Shown one piece after another: positions 9,365 to 19,033 of a stretch of DNA of 64,000 bases. The stretch comes from Methylococcaceae bacterium (GTDB lineage: Bacteria > Pseudomonadota > Gammaproteobacteria > Methylococcales > Methylomonadaceae). Under the pieces are notes generated by a model. That model saw nothing but the letters and a program-made list of their open reading frames with translations, did no database searches and had not been told where the DNA came from. Numbering within the stretch: the stretch's first letter is position 1; every line of letters begins with the position of its first letter. The stretch lies in NCBI GenBank assembly GCA_006844705.1, contig SPJS01000200.1, positions 26,748 to 90,747 on the forward strand. The letters are read 5' to 3'. A program made the position numbers and the translations under genes.

Positions 9365-9565
9365 TTATTTTAACGAGAGCGTTTCAGTTCTTCCACTTAC
9401 TTCAAAGGCCAGCTTATCTTCCTTTGCCAGCCAGCCAATCGCACGCTGAACCTCTGTTTTGCCCAGCCCTGTTTCTTTTGCAACTTTAGAAACACTGGCT
9501 TCACCATTTTGTTCCAGATATTCCCAAATTGCACCTGCTGCTTCACCGATTACATCATTCGACAT
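9365..9565 (-). CDS. Small winged helix-turn-helix protein (DUF2582 type)
   Basis: This 66-residue protein is almost entirely one winged-helix domain. The helix-turn-helix is formed by ASVSKVAKETGLGKTEVQRAIGWLAKE, then a short beta wing (LAFEVSGRTETLSL). It resembles the DUF2582 family of short bacterial and archaeal proteins, for which no clear function is known to me. GAGGT precedes the ATG. It lies at the end of the minus-strand block after minE but is probably transcribed on its own, as 98 bases separate them. Confidence 0.8.
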   Translation of the reverse strand: MSNDVIGEAAGAIWEYLEQNGEASVSKVAKETGLGKTEVQRAIGWLAKEDKLAFEVSGRTETLSLK

Positions 9566-9663
9566 AGTTACCTCTACTTAATGGTTACAAAAATAAAACG
9601 TCACTTGAAAAAATAATATCAAAGTATAGTGCTATAAATATTAACTGAAATGAATCATTTATA

Positions 9664-9927
9664 TTATTTATGCTGATGTTCTTCAGGGAGAACAATATTG
9701 AGCTCCAGCGTCTCCTGATCTTCATCCTGCTCAAAGTTGACAGAGATTGCATCCTCTGTCACTTGTACATATTTTCTGACAACGGCTAATAATTCTTTTT
9801 GTAATTTTGGTAAATAGGAAGGTTGATTACGTTCAGCGCGCTCATGGGCAACCAGGATTTGTAATCTTTCCTTGGCTAAAGACGCTGATTTAGGTTTATT
9901 TGATCTAAAATAATCTAACAGACTCAT
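9664..9927 (-). CDS. minE: Cell division topological specificity factor MinE
   Basis: MinE stimulates the MinD ATPase and drives pole-to-pole Min oscillation. The 87-residue protein has the N-terminal membrane-targeting and anti-MinCD part (MSLLDYFRSNKPKSASLAKERLQILVAHER, read in two pieces) and a C-terminal dimerisation domain. It starts 3 nt after minD, the usual minCDE order. Confidence 0.96.
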   Translation of the reverse strand: MSLLDYFRSNKPKSASLAKERLQILVAHERAERNQPSYLPKLQKELLAVVRKYVQVTEDAISVNFEQDEDQETLELNIVLPEEHQHK

Positions 9928-9930
9928 TCC

Positions 9931-10737
9931 TTAGCTCCTGAATAATTTGCCTAAAATACCCTTCTTTTCATCAATAAAACGGTGAGGTTTGTCTTCACCA
10001 AGATAACGCGCGACAATATCTACATAGGCTTTTCCGGCATCACTTTGTTCATCAAGAATAACCGGCAAACCGGCATTTGAAGCATTCAGGACAGATTTTG
10101 ATTCAGGAATGACCCCCAGTAACTCCAGTGACAGAATGTCCTGGACATCATCAACACTAAGCATTTCACCGGCTTTTACCCGTGCCGGTGAATAACGCGA
10201 GAGGAGCAGGTATTCATTAATGGGTTCATCGCCGTTTTCTGCGCGGCGGGATTTACTGGCTAAAATACCAAGCATGCGATCTGAGTCTCTTACCGACGAG
10301 ACTTCGGGGTTTGTGACAACAAAGGCGTCATCCGCATAATACATGGCCAGATTCGCGCCTTGCTCAATACCGGCAGGGGAGTCACAAACAACATATTTAA
10401 ATTCTTTAGACAGCTCTTCCAGCACTTTTCCAACGCCTTCTTTGGTTAAAGCGTCTTTGTCCCTTGTTTGGGACGCAGGAAGAATAAACAGTTGATTGCA
10501 ACGTTTGTCTTTGATCAACGTTTGTTTAAGTGAGGCTTCACCATTAATGACATTGATGAAGTCGTAGACAACACGTCGTTCACAACCCATGATCAAGTCC
10601 AGGTTGCGCAAGCCGACGTCAAAGTCAATAACAGCTGTTTTATGTCCTCTTTTAGCCAATCCCATGGCAATAGCAGCGCTGGTGGTTGTTTTGCCAACGC
10701 CACCTTTACCTGATGTAACGACGATAATTCTGGCCAA
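9931..10737 (-). CDS. minD: Septum site-determining ATPase MinD
   Basis: MinD is a ParA-like ATPase that binds the membrane and recruits MinC. The deviant Walker A GKGGVGKTTTSAA is at residues ~10-22, followed by the switch motifs (DFDVGLRNLD, CDSPAGIE) and a C-terminal amphipathic membrane-targeting helix KKGILGKLFRS. The length of 268 residues is normal. Confidence 0.97.
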   Translation of the reverse strand: MARIIVVTSGKGGVGKTTTSAAIAMGLAKRGHKTAVIDFDVGLRNLDLIMGCERRVVYDFINVINGEASLKQTLIKDKRCNQLFILPASQTRDKDALTKEGVGKVLEELSKEFKYVVCDSPAGIEQGANLAMYYADDAFVVTNPEVSSVRDSDRMLGILASKSRRAENGDEPINEYLLLSRYSPARVKAGEMLSVDDVQDILSLELLGVIPESKSVLNASNAGLPVILDEQSDAGKAYVDIVARYLGEDKPHRFIDEKKGILGKLFRS

Positions 10738-10757
10738 TGTAATTCCTCCAGTAAGAA

Positions 10758-11510
10758 TTAGATAGGTTGAATAATAAGAGCCTGGTCATCCAGGCTGATT
10801 TGAACTGGTTTGTTTTTCACTGCGTCTTCTATATCATCACTGACTTTGTAATTACCTGCAATTGCAACCAGCTCTGCATGCAGGTCTGAGCAAAAGATCA
10901 GACTGTCTTCAGCGCCTTGAGCGCCAGCCAGTGCTCTGCCACGCAAAGCACCATAAATATGTATATTGCCCTCGGCGACGACTTCAGCGCCTGCACTTAC
11001 CGGCGCAGTAATGATTAAATCGCCTTTGGCGTAAACCCGTTGACCTGATCTGATGGGTTGAGTCACCAGTTTGTTTTCAATGCCGTTTGACTGAACAGGC
11101 GTTTGCGCGCTTTGTTCTGCCTGGTTTTCTGGCTTGATTGTTTTTGGTTGGTTTTTTTGCTGTGCAGGGGGCATCGTTGAGTGGGCTGAATGGACGGGCA
11201 AATGCAACGCTATGGCAATGCTGTTCTGTTCTTTTGTACCTCCGCGAACCCCGATAGGTAAAAAATGATGAATTTTTAAGACATCTACAAATTCAGCAAG
11301 ATTAATCTCCAAGCCTTTTTTATTAATGTCCTGTAAATCAATGAGAACCGGAGAATGCTTAAAGAACTCCGGCGCTTGAGCAATTTTTTCTTTTAAATGG
11401 TGTTCAAACTGATTGATCTGGTCGCTGATAAGAATCAGGGAGGGTACATTTAGTGATGTACTTTTAAATTCCAGGGCAGTTTTATGAGGAGATGGCGAAC
11501 CAGTTGACAT
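10758..11510 (-). CDS. minC: Septum site-determining protein MinC
   Basis: MinC inhibits FtsZ polymerisation away from midcell. The product has an N-terminal FtsZ-inhibiting domain (about 1-110), a polar linker rich in Q, P and K, and a C-terminal beta-helical MinD-binding domain with GQRVYAKGDLII, GAEVVAEGNIHIYGALRGRALAG. The ATG at 11510 is chosen over an adjoining TTG at 11513; there is no strong ribosome site for either. It leads the minCDE operon. Confidence 0.94.
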   Translation of the reverse strand: MSTGSPSPHKTALEFKSTSLNVPSLILISDQINQFEHHLKEKIAQAPEFFKHSPVLIDLQDINKKGLEINLAEFVDVLKIHHFLPIGVRGGTKEQNSIAIALHLPVHSAHSTMPPAQQKNQPKTIKPENQAEQSAQTPVQSNGIENKLVTQPIRSGQRVYAKGDLIITAPVSAGAEVVAEGNIHIYGALRGRALAGAQGAEDSLIFCSDLHAELVAIAGNYKVSDDIEDAVKNKPVQISLDDQALIIQPI

Positions 11511-11855
11511 CAATAATCAGAAAGCAAAACGTAATGTCAGAATATTATCACCTTCACTAAAAAAATCATATTCATATTGTTAGATCAGCTGCAATCCTCA
11601 ATAGTGGAGCCCTGTAATTTCCCGTTTCAAATAATGTCTTGCTAAACCTTGTTACCCAATGAGTGGGGTTAAAAACATTACCAGAAGCATTAATGCGTTA
11701 CGCATTGAAAATTGAAACCATTGTTGAATATTTGACGACGCATGTGCTTTTCATCATGGTGTCCAGCAATAATGTGGCGCAAATAAGCCTGTTGAATCTA
11801 TTTGCGCATGCTCTTGCTGAGAGACCTGTGAACTAATTTATATTGAAGACGTTGA
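11511..11855. other. Intergenic region between cysH and minC with two inverted repeats
   Basis: No gene is visible in these ~345 bases. AATGCGT-T-ACGCATT (11692-11706) is a near-palindrome that looks like an operator. GCGCAAATA and TATTTGCGC (11777-11785 and 11799-11807) form a perfect 9-bp hairpin with a 13-nt loop just beyond the cysH stop; it lacks a T-run. The region must carry the minCDE promoter, which I could not place. Confidence 0.5.
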
Positions 11856-12581
11856 TCAAGAGGGGTTTAAATTTTCTGCATGCAGACCGCATTCTTTCTT
11901 GCCTTCAGCTTCCCACCACCAGCGCCCGGTGCGTTCGTGTTGATTCGGCAAAACGGCTCGGGTGCATGGCTCACAGCCGATGCTGATGTAGCCGCGTGAG
12001 TGTAAGTCATTAAACGGCACTTGATACGCTTCGATATGGTCCCAGACCTGGCTTGATGTCCAGTTCAGCAGCGGGTTAAATTTGATCAAGGGTTTTGCAT
12101 TACTGGAAAATGGTGTATCCAGTTCAACTTCAGTCAGTTGGCTGCGGGTTGCAAGACTCTGGTCTTTGCGCTGCCCCGTGATCCAGGCGTCCACCTGTGA
12201 CAGTTTGTTGCGCAAAGGCTCCACTTTACGAATGCCGCAGCATTCGCTGTGCCCATCGTCATAAAAACTGAACAGGCCTTTTTGTTTAACAAAGGCATCC
12301 AGACTGTTTTTATCAGGGCTTAAAACGTCAATGTCTATCTGGTAATGTTTGCGAACGGTTTCAATAAATTGATAGGTTTCAGGATGCAGGCGTCCGGTAT
12401 CGAGTGTGAATACCTGGATGTCCTTGCGAAAATTAAGGGCCAGATCGATGACGACGACATCTTCAGCGCCGCTGAAGGAGATGGCGATATTGTCGAAATG
12501 TTCAAAGGCTGCTTTTAAAATGGCGCGAGGCTTTTTGTCTTTTAGCTCAGCCTGGAGTGAGACGAGGTCAAATTCAGTCAT
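11856..12581 (-). CDS. cysH: Assimilatory adenylyl-sulfate reductase (4Fe-4S type CysH)
   Basis: This enzyme reduces activated sulfate to sulfite during sulfate assimilation. Besides the catalytic cysteine in KKECGLH (C231), it carries Cys114-Cys115 and Cys203-x2-Cys206, the CC...CxxC set that holds a [4Fe-4S] cluster. In this family the cluster goes with use of APS rather than PAPS. The nucleotide-binding [14 protein letters not shown] lies near residue 35. Length is 241. No cysN, cysD or cysC is in the window. It is 11 nt downstream of gshA, so both may form a sulfur/thiol operon. Confidence 0.93.
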   Translation of the reverse strand: MTEFDLVSLQAELKDKKPRAILKAAFEHFDNIAISFSGAEDVVVIDLALNFRKDIQVFTLDTGRLHPETYQFIETVRKHYQIDIDVLSPDKNSLDAFVKQKGLFSFYDDGHSECCGIRKVEPLRNKLSQVDAWITGQRKDQSLATRSQLTEVELDTPFSSNAKPLIKFNPLLNWTSSQVWDHIEAYQVPFNDLHSRGYISIGCEPCTRAVLPNQHERTGRWWWEAEGKKECGLHAENLNPS

Positions 12582-12592
12582 TATGATGTATC

Positions 12593-14176
12593 TTATTGAG
12601 CAAAATAGGCGTGTAGATATTGATCAAAACTTAACGTGTCAGCAAGTTCGATCTGGGCTTGTTTGGCATGTGACATGCGGACAAGTTCATCCATGTATTG
12701 TTTTTTTGATGCTGAAAGTGCCTGGCGTTTGAAGTAATGCCGGTGATTGGTTGAAATCGTCAGGCCAAACTGTCCAAAAGGTTGTTCGTGTTCAGTCATG
12801 TGGGCAAGAATTTGTGCAGAGGTCGTGAGTTCCTGCTTTTCAATCCGTGCGAAAAGCGTATTCCAGGCCTGGGTGTAGGGTGTGTCCGGGTTGCCCTGGT
12901 CCATCAGTTCGCACAGCGGTTGTAATTCCATGAAAATTTCGTTTGCCCAGTCTTTCAGCTTGACCGATTCGCCACGGTGTTGCAGCGTGACATGTTGCTC
13001 GCGTCCACGGTGGGCGACGGTCAGCTGGTTTGCATTATTGGTCTTTTGATCCTGTTGTGATTTAAGCGGGCTGGGTTGCAGCAGGCAGTTTAGCAGGAAA
13101 ACTTCCACAAAACGTCCTGTTGTTTCATCAATGCCAATGGGGTTGAATGGATCAAGATCCAGCGAGCGAACTTCGACATACCTGACGCCACGTTGTTTGA
13201 GGGCCAGTGTAGGCTTTTCTCCAGTATCTGCGATTTGTTTGGGACGCACGGTGCTGTAATACTCGTTCTCAATTTGCAGGACGTTGGCGTTGAGCTGCTG
13301 GTATTCACTGTTTACCTTAATGCCGATATCTTCATATTCCGGGTAAGGGGTGTCAATCGCCGCGCTTAAGCTGTCAACATACCCGTGCAGAGAGTTGTAA
13401 TCGATTTTTAAGTCAGACTGGTTAGTGCTTTTATAACCAATGTCGCTCATCCGCAATGATGTGGCATGCGGATGAAACAAGGTAAATTCATCATAAGAAT
13501 CAAATGCCTTCATCAAATGGGGGCGGGTTTTGAAGAAGTTTTTGCAAATCGCGGGAGAGGCACCAAACAAATATAAAATTAGCCAGCTTTGGCGCTGGAA
13601 ATTACGAATCAATCCGAAATAGGCTTCCGATATAAAATCCTGCAGCGAAAGAGAGGGTTTCTCGTGTTCATGCAGTAATGGCCAGATTGCCTCCGGGACG
13701 GAATAGTTAAAATGAATGCCCGCGATGGCTTGCATACTGCGGCCATACCGATGCCACAGGCCGCGTCGATAGACATGCTTCATTTTGCCGATATTGGATG
13801 TGCCATATTCTGCAATGCGGACACTTTCATCACCATTCAAGCCACAAGGCATGCTGACCGCCAGCAACATTTCGTTATCCAGATGCTGGTATGCAAATTG
13901 ATGGATATTGTGCAGGAAATCCAGGGTGTCCTCGATTTTTTCCTGCGGCGGTGTGATAAATTCCAGTAAGGCTTCTGAATAATCCGTGGTGATATGCGGA
14001 TGGGTGAGGGCAGAGCCAAGCGAATGGGGGTGGTTTTTCTGCGAGATGCGGCCTTCTGCCGAAATTCTGAGGCTTTCCTTTTCAAGACCTTTTAAGCCTT
14101 GGGTAAGCAGGTTTTGTTGCTGGCGGTCGATGATGAATTGTAATCGGGAGGAAAGCGCGCGCGTTTGTTCGTTCAT
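12593..14176 (-). CDS. gshA: Glutamate-cysteine ligase (proteobacterial type)
   Basis: GshA joins glutamate and cysteine in the first step of glutathione synthesis. The 527-residue product matches the class 1 family: [10 protein letters not shown] near residue 29, [27 protein letters not shown] and [17 protein letters not shown]. It is read towards cysH with an 11-nt gap, which links cysteine supply to glutathione production. Confidence 0.96.
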   Translation of the reverse strand: MNEQTRALSSRLQFIIDRQQQNLLTQGLKGLEKESLRISAEGRISQKNHPHSLGSALTHPHITTDYSEALLEFITPPQEKIEDTLDFLHNIHQFAYQHLDNEMLLAVSMPCGLNGDESVRIAEYGTSNIGKMKHVYRRGLWHRYGRSMQAIAGIHFNYSVPEAIWPLLHEHEKPSLSLQDFISEAYFGLIRNFQRQSWLILYLFGASPAICKNFFKTRPHLMKAFDSYDEFTLFHPHATSLRMSDIGYKSTNQSDLKIDYNSLHGYVDSLSAAIDTPYPEYEDIGIKVNSEYQQLNANVLQIENEYYSTVRPKQIADTGEKPTLALKQRGVRYVEVRSLDLDPFNPIGIDETTGRFVEVFLLNCLLQPSPLKSQQDQKTNNANQLTVAHRGREQHVTLQHRGESVKLKDWANEIFMELQPLCELMDQGNPDTPYTQAWNTLFARIEKQELTTSAQILAHMTEHEQPFGQFGLTISTNHRHYFKRQALSASKKQYMDELVRMSHAKQAQIELADTLSFDQYLHAYFAQ

Positions 14177-14411
14177 TAATTGAAGGGTGATTAGCCACAG
14201 GGCTGATATAATCGAGCCATTATAGCAGGATGTTGGATGCTCATGTGGTAGTGCTCTGCGAATCGTGAGGTCACGCGTTGTATTTTGGTTTGAAAATGCC
14301 GGTTTTCTAAAGCCCCTGGCGCTCAGAATTCAACTTTTCTGTGTATTTCTCAACACGTCACACCCTTATTGAAAAAGGTGTGTTGATACATTAATTCATA
14401 AAGCGAGATAA

Positions 14412-16214
14412 ATGAAAACACCTCTGGATACGTTGCAAACAGTCTTTGGTTATGAGGATTTCAGAGGACAGCAGGCCACCATTATTCAGCATGTGATTGA
14501 TGGGCAGGATGCAATGGTCTTGATGCCTACTGGCGGGGGGAAGTCTTTGTGCTATCAGATTCCTGCAATGGTGCGTGAAGGGGTCGGTATTGTAATCTCG
14601 CCATTGATTGCGCTGATGCAGGATCAGGTGAATGCGTTATTACAACTTGGGGTCAAGGCTGCTTTTTTAAATTCTACCCTGGTATTGGATGATGTGCAGC
14701 ATATAGAGCAGCAGTTGTTGAATGGCGAGTTGAACTTGTTATATTTAGCGCCCGAACGTTTGCAAAACGAGCGCATGCGTTCCTTGCTATCGCGTTTGAA
14801 GATAGCCTTGTTTGCCATTGATGAAGCGCATTGTGTTTCTCAATGGGGGCATGACTTCCGGGCGGATTATTTGCAGTTGTCTGTACTGCATGAACAGTTC
14901 CCTCAGGTGCCGCGGGTTGCATTAACGGCGACCGCAGATGAACAAACCCGCGAGGAAATATTGCTGCGCTTAGGGTTGCAGCAAGCCAGATTATTCATAA
15001 GCGGATTTGATCGCCCAAATATAAAATACAGTATCGAAGAAAAGCAAAATGCAAGGCAGCAATTGTTGCGTTTTATTCAGCGTGAACATTTGGGTAATGC
15101 CGGTATCGTCTATTGTATGTCGAGGAAGAAAGTAGAAGGGACTGCTGAGTGGTTGTGTCAACAGGGGATAAGTGCGCTGGCCTATCATGCCGGTATGGAA
15201 AGTGCCAAGCGACAGGAACATCAGCAGCGCTTCTTGCGCGAAGAAGGGTTGGTGATGGTGGCGACAATTGCTTTTGGCATGGGGATTGACAAGTCCAATG
15301 TACGTTTCGTGGCGCATCTTGATTTGCCTAAAAGTATCGAAGCATATTATCAGGAAACCGGGCGGGCGGGGCGGGATGGATTGCCTGCCGATGCGTGGAT
15401 GGTGTTTGGGTTGCAGGATGTGATCAAGCTTCGACAAATGCTGTCAGAATCCACGGCTAGTGATATCCATAAAAAGAAGGAGCAATATAAACTGGATGCC
15501 ATGCTGGCGCTATGTGAGACAGTCAATTGTCGTCGTCAGTTTTTGATGGCATATTTCGGCGATCAGATGGCGCATGCCTGTGGCAACTGTGATACCTGCA
15601 ACGAGCCGCCTGAGACCTGGGATGCAAGCGAAGCGGCACAGAAAGCCTTGTCTTGCATATATAGAACTGGCCAGCGATTTGGGGTGCAATACCTGATTGA
15701 TGTGTTGCATGGGAAATCCAATGAGCGAATCGTGCAAAATGGCCATGATCAGTTGTCAACCTATGGTATTGGAAAGTCACTGGAGGACATGCAATGGCGT
15801 GCGCTGTTCAGACAATTGATCGCCAAAGGGCTGGTGGCAATAGATTTTGAGGCGTATGGCGCTCTAAAGCTGGAGGGGGCTTGTCGCCCAGTACTTAAAG
15901 GGGAACAGGCACTGTTTCTTAAGCGTTCGCACAAAAAAACTGGATCTAAACAAAAAACTAATAGAGAAAAGCGGGTGATGTTTGTTTCGCCTGAAGAGGA
16001 AAGCTTATGGGAGGCGCTTCGTAATAAGCGCAAGGAGTTGGCGGACAAGCAAAATGTGCCGCCTTATGTGATATTTCATGACTCAACCTTGATGGAAATG
16101 CTGGATTTAAAACCCTCCAGCCTTGAGCAGATGGCTGGAATAACCGGGGTGGGGGAGCGTAAATTGGCGTTATATGCTGATGAATTCTTGCAGGTATTGT
16201 GCGCTGAAGGATAG
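14412..16214 (+). CDS. recQ: ATP-dependent DNA helicase RecQ
   Basis: RecQ is a 3'-5' DNA helicase that acts in the RecF pathway and at stalled forks. The 600-residue protein has motif [13 protein letters not shown], the DEAH box [15 protein letters not shown], motif [12 protein letters not shown], the zinc-binding RQC cysteines ([10 protein letters not shown] and CGNCDTC), and a C-terminal HRDC domain. Architecture and length are standard. It is divergent from gshA across 235 bases in which no clear promoter could be fixed. Confidence 0.97.
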   Translation: MKTPLDTLQTVFGYEDFRGQQATIIQHVIDGQDAMVLMPTGGGKSLCYQIPAMVREGVGIVISPLIALMQDQVNALLQLGVKAAFLNSTLVLDDVQHIEQQLLNGELNLLYLAPERLQNERMRSLLSRLKIALFAIDEAHCVSQWGHDFRADYLQLSVLHEQFPQVPRVALTATADEQTREEILLRLGLQQARLFISGFDRPNIKYSIEEKQNARQQLLRFIQREHLGNAGIVYCMSRKKVEGTAEWLCQQGISALAYHAGMESAKRQEHQQRFLREEGLVMVATIAFGMGIDKSNVRFVAHLDLPKSIEAYYQETGRAGRDGLPADAWMVFGLQDVIKLRQMLSESTASDIHKKKEQYKLDAMLALCETVNCRRQFLMAYFGDQMAHACGNCDTCNEPPETWDASEAAQKALSCIYRTGQRFGVQYLIDVLHGKSNERIVQNGHDQLSTYGIGKSLEDMQWRALFRQLIAKGLVAIDFEAYGALKLEGACRPVLKGEQALFLKRSHKKTGSKQKTNREKRVMFVSPEEESLWEALRNKRKELADKQNVPPYVIFHDSTLMEMLDLKPSSLEQMAGITGVGERKLALYADEFLQVLCAEG

Positions 16215-16252
16215 CATTAGAAGCATAAGGGGGTGCTTAAATGTTAAGAATA

Positions 16253-16284
16253 ATGTCACAAGAGGGTCATTAAAACTTAACAAT
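16253..16284 (+). promoter_or_regulatory. Pho-box-like 11-bp-phased repeats upstream of the short PhoX-like gene
   Basis: Three 7-mers at exactly 11-bp spacing, ATGTCAC (16253), GGGTCAT (16264) and ACTTAAC (16275), are separated by A-rich 4-mers. This is the layout of a PhoB box (CTGTCAT plus an A/T-rich 4-mer). The last unit and its flank (TTAAAACTTAACAAT) are also present upstream of the full-length gene at 17340. Confidence 0.6.
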
Positions 16285-16380
16285 AGGTGTTCCAGGATTT
16301 TGTAATAATTGTTCACAGAAATTAGAACCTGTCAGCATTGGCGTTGATAATTTTTCAGAATTTTTGGAGCTGAACATCAA

Positions 16381-16887
16381 ATGAATAAAATCATAAAAGC
16401 CATTTTGGCAACAGCCTTTTTGCCAGTATTTACGGTGTCAGCAGTTCATGCTGACCACGACCTGATGAGGCCAGAACGCTCAGGTTTGGCAACAGCGTCA
16501 GGAAACATCGTTTACGGTTTGAAACTCTTTGAACCGGTTAACAGAGAGATGACTCCTGATACTATTGGTAACAATCCTGCAGTTCAATGTTCTGCTGATG
16601 ATGCTTATTGCTTGGATGGCCCAGACAATCTGGCATTCGGTCCTTTTGGCATGATGTTCATTATTGAAGATGAAAATCCGGGTGATGTTTGGGTGGCCAC
16701 TGATGGAGACGGTGACGGTATATTTGAAACTGTAGAGTTGTTCGCCAGCTTGGAGCCATCCAGCCAGAATGATGCGTTGTGGCTGATTCAAAAATCAAGT
16801 GCTCCAGTGCCAGTGCCTGCTGCGGTCTGGATGTTTGCTTCCGCTTTAGTCGGTCTTGTTGGTATGGGTAGGCGTCGCGTTAAATAA
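16381..16887 (+). CDS. Shortened secreted PhoX/DUF839-like paralogue with VPxPAAVW anchor
   Basis: The 168-residue product is an internally deleted relative of the gene at 17340. It keeps a signal peptide (cut near VHA-DH), the segment NIVYGLK, a long stretch with GMMFIIEDENPGDVW, and the C-terminal VPVPAAVWMF anchor with RRR tail. Against the full copy it lacks about 290 N-terminal domain residues, 5 residues after NIVYGL, and 25 residues before PSSQNDALWL. All three losses are in frame. Two glycines of the full copy are cysteine here (VQCSADDAYC). Nucleotide identity is very high over 16580-16760. It may be a functional small secreted protein or a decaying duplicate; an intact reading frame and its own Pho-like boxes favour the first. 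Confidence 0.65.
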   Translation: MNKIIKAILATAFLPVFTVSAVHADHDLMRPERSGLATASGNIVYGLKLFEPVNREMTPDTIGNNPAVQCSADDAYCLDGPDNLAFGPFGMMFIIEDENPGDVWVATDGDGDGIFETVELFASLEPSSQNDALWLIQKSSAPVPVPAAVWMFASALVGLVGMGRRRVK

Positions 16888-17163
16888 TCCATCCTGTGTA
16901 GCGGTGTTCGGGTGTAGAGGGTGTGGAGGTCACTCGTTAGGCTACAAAGGTATAAGTAAAGTGCTTTTATAGCGGATTCAGAGCGCTGGAGGACAAACAG
17001 TATGCGACAGCTTATCTTATTTTCATAACTCAATCTTGATGGGAATGTGTGATGTCCTTTGGCCTGTGGGGGCTATGGTTAAGCATGCCGAGGTGGATGG
17101 CGGCGGGTTACCGCGCTAAGTGGATGAATCTTAGAGGCGTTGGCTGAGGGCAAGGGCATGGAG

Positions 17164-17236
17164 GTGTCATAAAGCAGTCATGTTTCTGTAAAGAAGTTGT
17201 CAACAAAACTTAATTAAAACTTAATTAAAACTTAAC
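17164..17236 (+). promoter_or_regulatory. Array of seven Pho-box-like units upstream of the PhoX-like gene
   Basis: Seven 7-mers follow each other at an exact 11-bp period: GTGTCAT, CAGTCAT, CTGTAAA, TTGTCAA, ACTTAAT, ACTTAAT, ACTTAAC, starting at 17164, 17175, 17186, 17197, 17208, 17219 and 17230. The first four match the PhoB half-site CTGTCAT at 5-6 of 7 positions; the last three are more diverged but keep phase. The rest of the 452-base gap (16888-17339) holds nothing else I can recognise. Phosphate-starvation control is inferred. Confidence 0.65.
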
Positions 17237-17339
17237 AATGGCATGCGGCTTAGTTTGAAACAATCTCACACGGAAATGTGAACTAGTAGGCAATTTTGCT
17301 AAATGCATTTCTTAATTTAATTAAGTTAACTACTTACAA

Positions 17340-18788
17340 GTGAGTAAAATGAAATTAACAATTCTGGCAACTTCGATGTTGTCAATATTTGCGGTATCAG
17401 CAGCTCAAGCGGTGGACTTTCAGCCCTTGACTGCGCCTGCGACATTGGCAAATACTAACGAAAGTACAAACCCTTTTCTGTTACCTCAAGGTTGGACACA
17501 AACCTTCGTAACTGACCGTAATACACTGTCTACTTATAAAGGCACTGATGGCTCAACTTTCCCTTCCACTTTCGGTAATTGGGATATGGTTGATGTCAGC
17601 CCGAATGGTCGTTATGTTTATATCCCAATGGAAGTTCAAACGGGCGCGGGTGTCATTCGGTATGACCGTTCAAACGCAAACTGGACACCATTAATGGTAG
17701 GCAATAACACCGGTGTTTTTGAGTCAAAGCCTGCTAACTGGTCTGCTAAAAATGACGATTTTGGTGCTTTTGACCCGGCAGTATTATCTCCAACGGGTTC
17801 TTTGTTGGTTGCCGAGGAGTGGTCAGGTAAAGGACGTATTTTCGAAGTTTCTAACCCTGATACTGCGTATGGCACTGCTAATGCAAAAGTTGAGTGGTTG
17901 AATAACATCCCATCTGTATCTCATGAAGGTATCAAGTTCGATGAAACGGGCAATATGTATTTCGTAGATGAATCAAATACGGGTTCAATCTATCGTTATA
18001 CACCAAAAACGGCAGGTGATTATTCTCAGGGGAAAACATCAGTTTTAGTAGCAAATGATTTTGCTGGTGATGTGACTAAAAACTTTAATGATGTAGCTAA
18101 TGATGGGCAGTCTCGCACAGGGGATTCTTCTTGGGTTGACATCACTGATATGGATGGCAATGCAATCACAGCAGCTAACCCTTTTTACTTTGAAGGCCGT
18201 GGTGGTCGTGCTGCTGCTGATGAAGTCAACGGAACGCCTTATGGTCGTCCTGAAGATATGGAAGTTAACACGCTGGAAAATGGTGAAGAAGTTTTGTACT
18301 GGGCGACTACGTCAGAAAACATCGTTTACGGTTTGAACCTGACTACAGGTAAAATCTTTGAAGCGGTTAACAGCGAGGTGACTCCTGATACAATTGGTAA
18401 CACTCCTGTAGGTCAAGGTTCTGCTGATGATACTTATGGCTTGGATGATCCAGACAACCTGGCATTCGGTCCTGATGGCATGATGTTCATTATTGAAGAT
18501 GAAAATCCGGGTGATGTTTGGGCCGCCACTGATGTAGACGGTGACGGTACGTTTGAAACTGTAGAGTTGTTCGCTAGCTTGGGTCCATTCGGTTCTGAGC
18601 CAACCGGTTTCATCTATGATGAGTGGTCAGAGGGTTTTCTGGTCGCTATTCAGCATCCATCCAGCCAAAATGATGCGTTGTGGCTGATTCAAAAATCAGT
18701 TGCGGCAGTGCCAGTGCCTGCAGCGGTATGGATGTTTGGTTCTGCTTTAATTGGTTTGGTTGGTGTCGGCAGACGTCGCGCTAAATAA
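17340..18788 (+). CDS. PhoX/DUF839-like secreted protein with PEP-CTERM-type anchor
   Basis: This 482-residue protein has a signal peptide (about 1-28, ending AQA), a beta-propeller-like body and a C-terminal VPVPAAVWMFGSALIGLVG segment plus RRR tail, the gammaproteobacterial form of a sorting anchor. Body motifs such as SHEGIKFDETGNMYFVDES, GSIYRY, RPEDMEV and DNLAFGPDGMMFIIED fit the PhoX (DUF839) family of calcium-dependent alkaline phosphatases. It is shorter than typical PhoX, so phosphatase activity is inferred. Translation may start at GTG 17340 or, with an AAGTGAG-like site, at ATG 17349. The upstream Pho-box array supports a role in phosphate starvation. Confidence 0.75.
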   Translation: MSKMKLTILATSMLSIFAVSAAQAVDFQPLTAPATLANTNESTNPFLLPQGWTQTFVTDRNTLSTYKGTDGSTFPSTFGNWDMVDVSPNGRYVYIPMEVQTGAGVIRYDRSNANWTPLMVGNNTGVFESKPANWSAKNDDFGAFDPAVLSPTGSLLVAEEWSGKGRIFEVSNPDTAYGTANAKVEWLNNIPSVSHEGIKFDETGNMYFVDESNTGSIYRYTPKTAGDYSQGKTSVLVANDFAGDVTKNFNDVANDGQSRTGDSSWVDITDMDGNAITAANPFYFEGRGGRAAADEVNGTPYGRPEDMEVNTLENGEEVLYWATTSENIVYGLNLTTGKIFEAVNSEVTPDTIGNTPVGQGSADDTYGLDDPDNLAFGPDGMMFIIEDENPGDVWAATDVDGDGTFETVELFASLGPFGSEPTGFIYDEWSEGFLVAIQHPSSQNDALWLIQKSVAAVPVPAAVWMFGSALIGLVGVGRRRAK

Positions 18789-18789
18789 T

Positions 18790-18810
18790 ATCTAATCTGA
18801 TTAGATTTTT
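18790..18810 (+). terminator. Probable terminator after the PhoX-like gene
   Basis: ATCTAATC and GATTAGAT form an A/T-rich stem right after the stop codon, followed by TTTTTATTT. A second stem (GGCAGC/GCTGCC) follows near 18822-18840. Confidence 0.6.
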
Positions 18811-19033
18811 ATTTCGATTATCGGCAGCAGGGACGCTGCCACCTCATTCTTCGCAGTTACGCAAAAGCTACAGGTTTTCGTTGGCTGCTAAGCCGCTGGT
18901 GCTTGTGGCGATATGAAAAAATTGCAAGAATAATACTCTTCTTGTTTGATAGCAGGAAAGCCATTCAGAGGAAGGAAGCAGGACGGCCCCATGCATATTC
19001 TGCATATGCACAGGGTGTTATCGTGATGGTCTG

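Noticed and set aside
17237..17260. Sigma-54 promoter before the PhoX-like gene
   Set aside because: TGGCA is present but the GC at the -12 place is missing, and the Pho-type repeats explain the region better.
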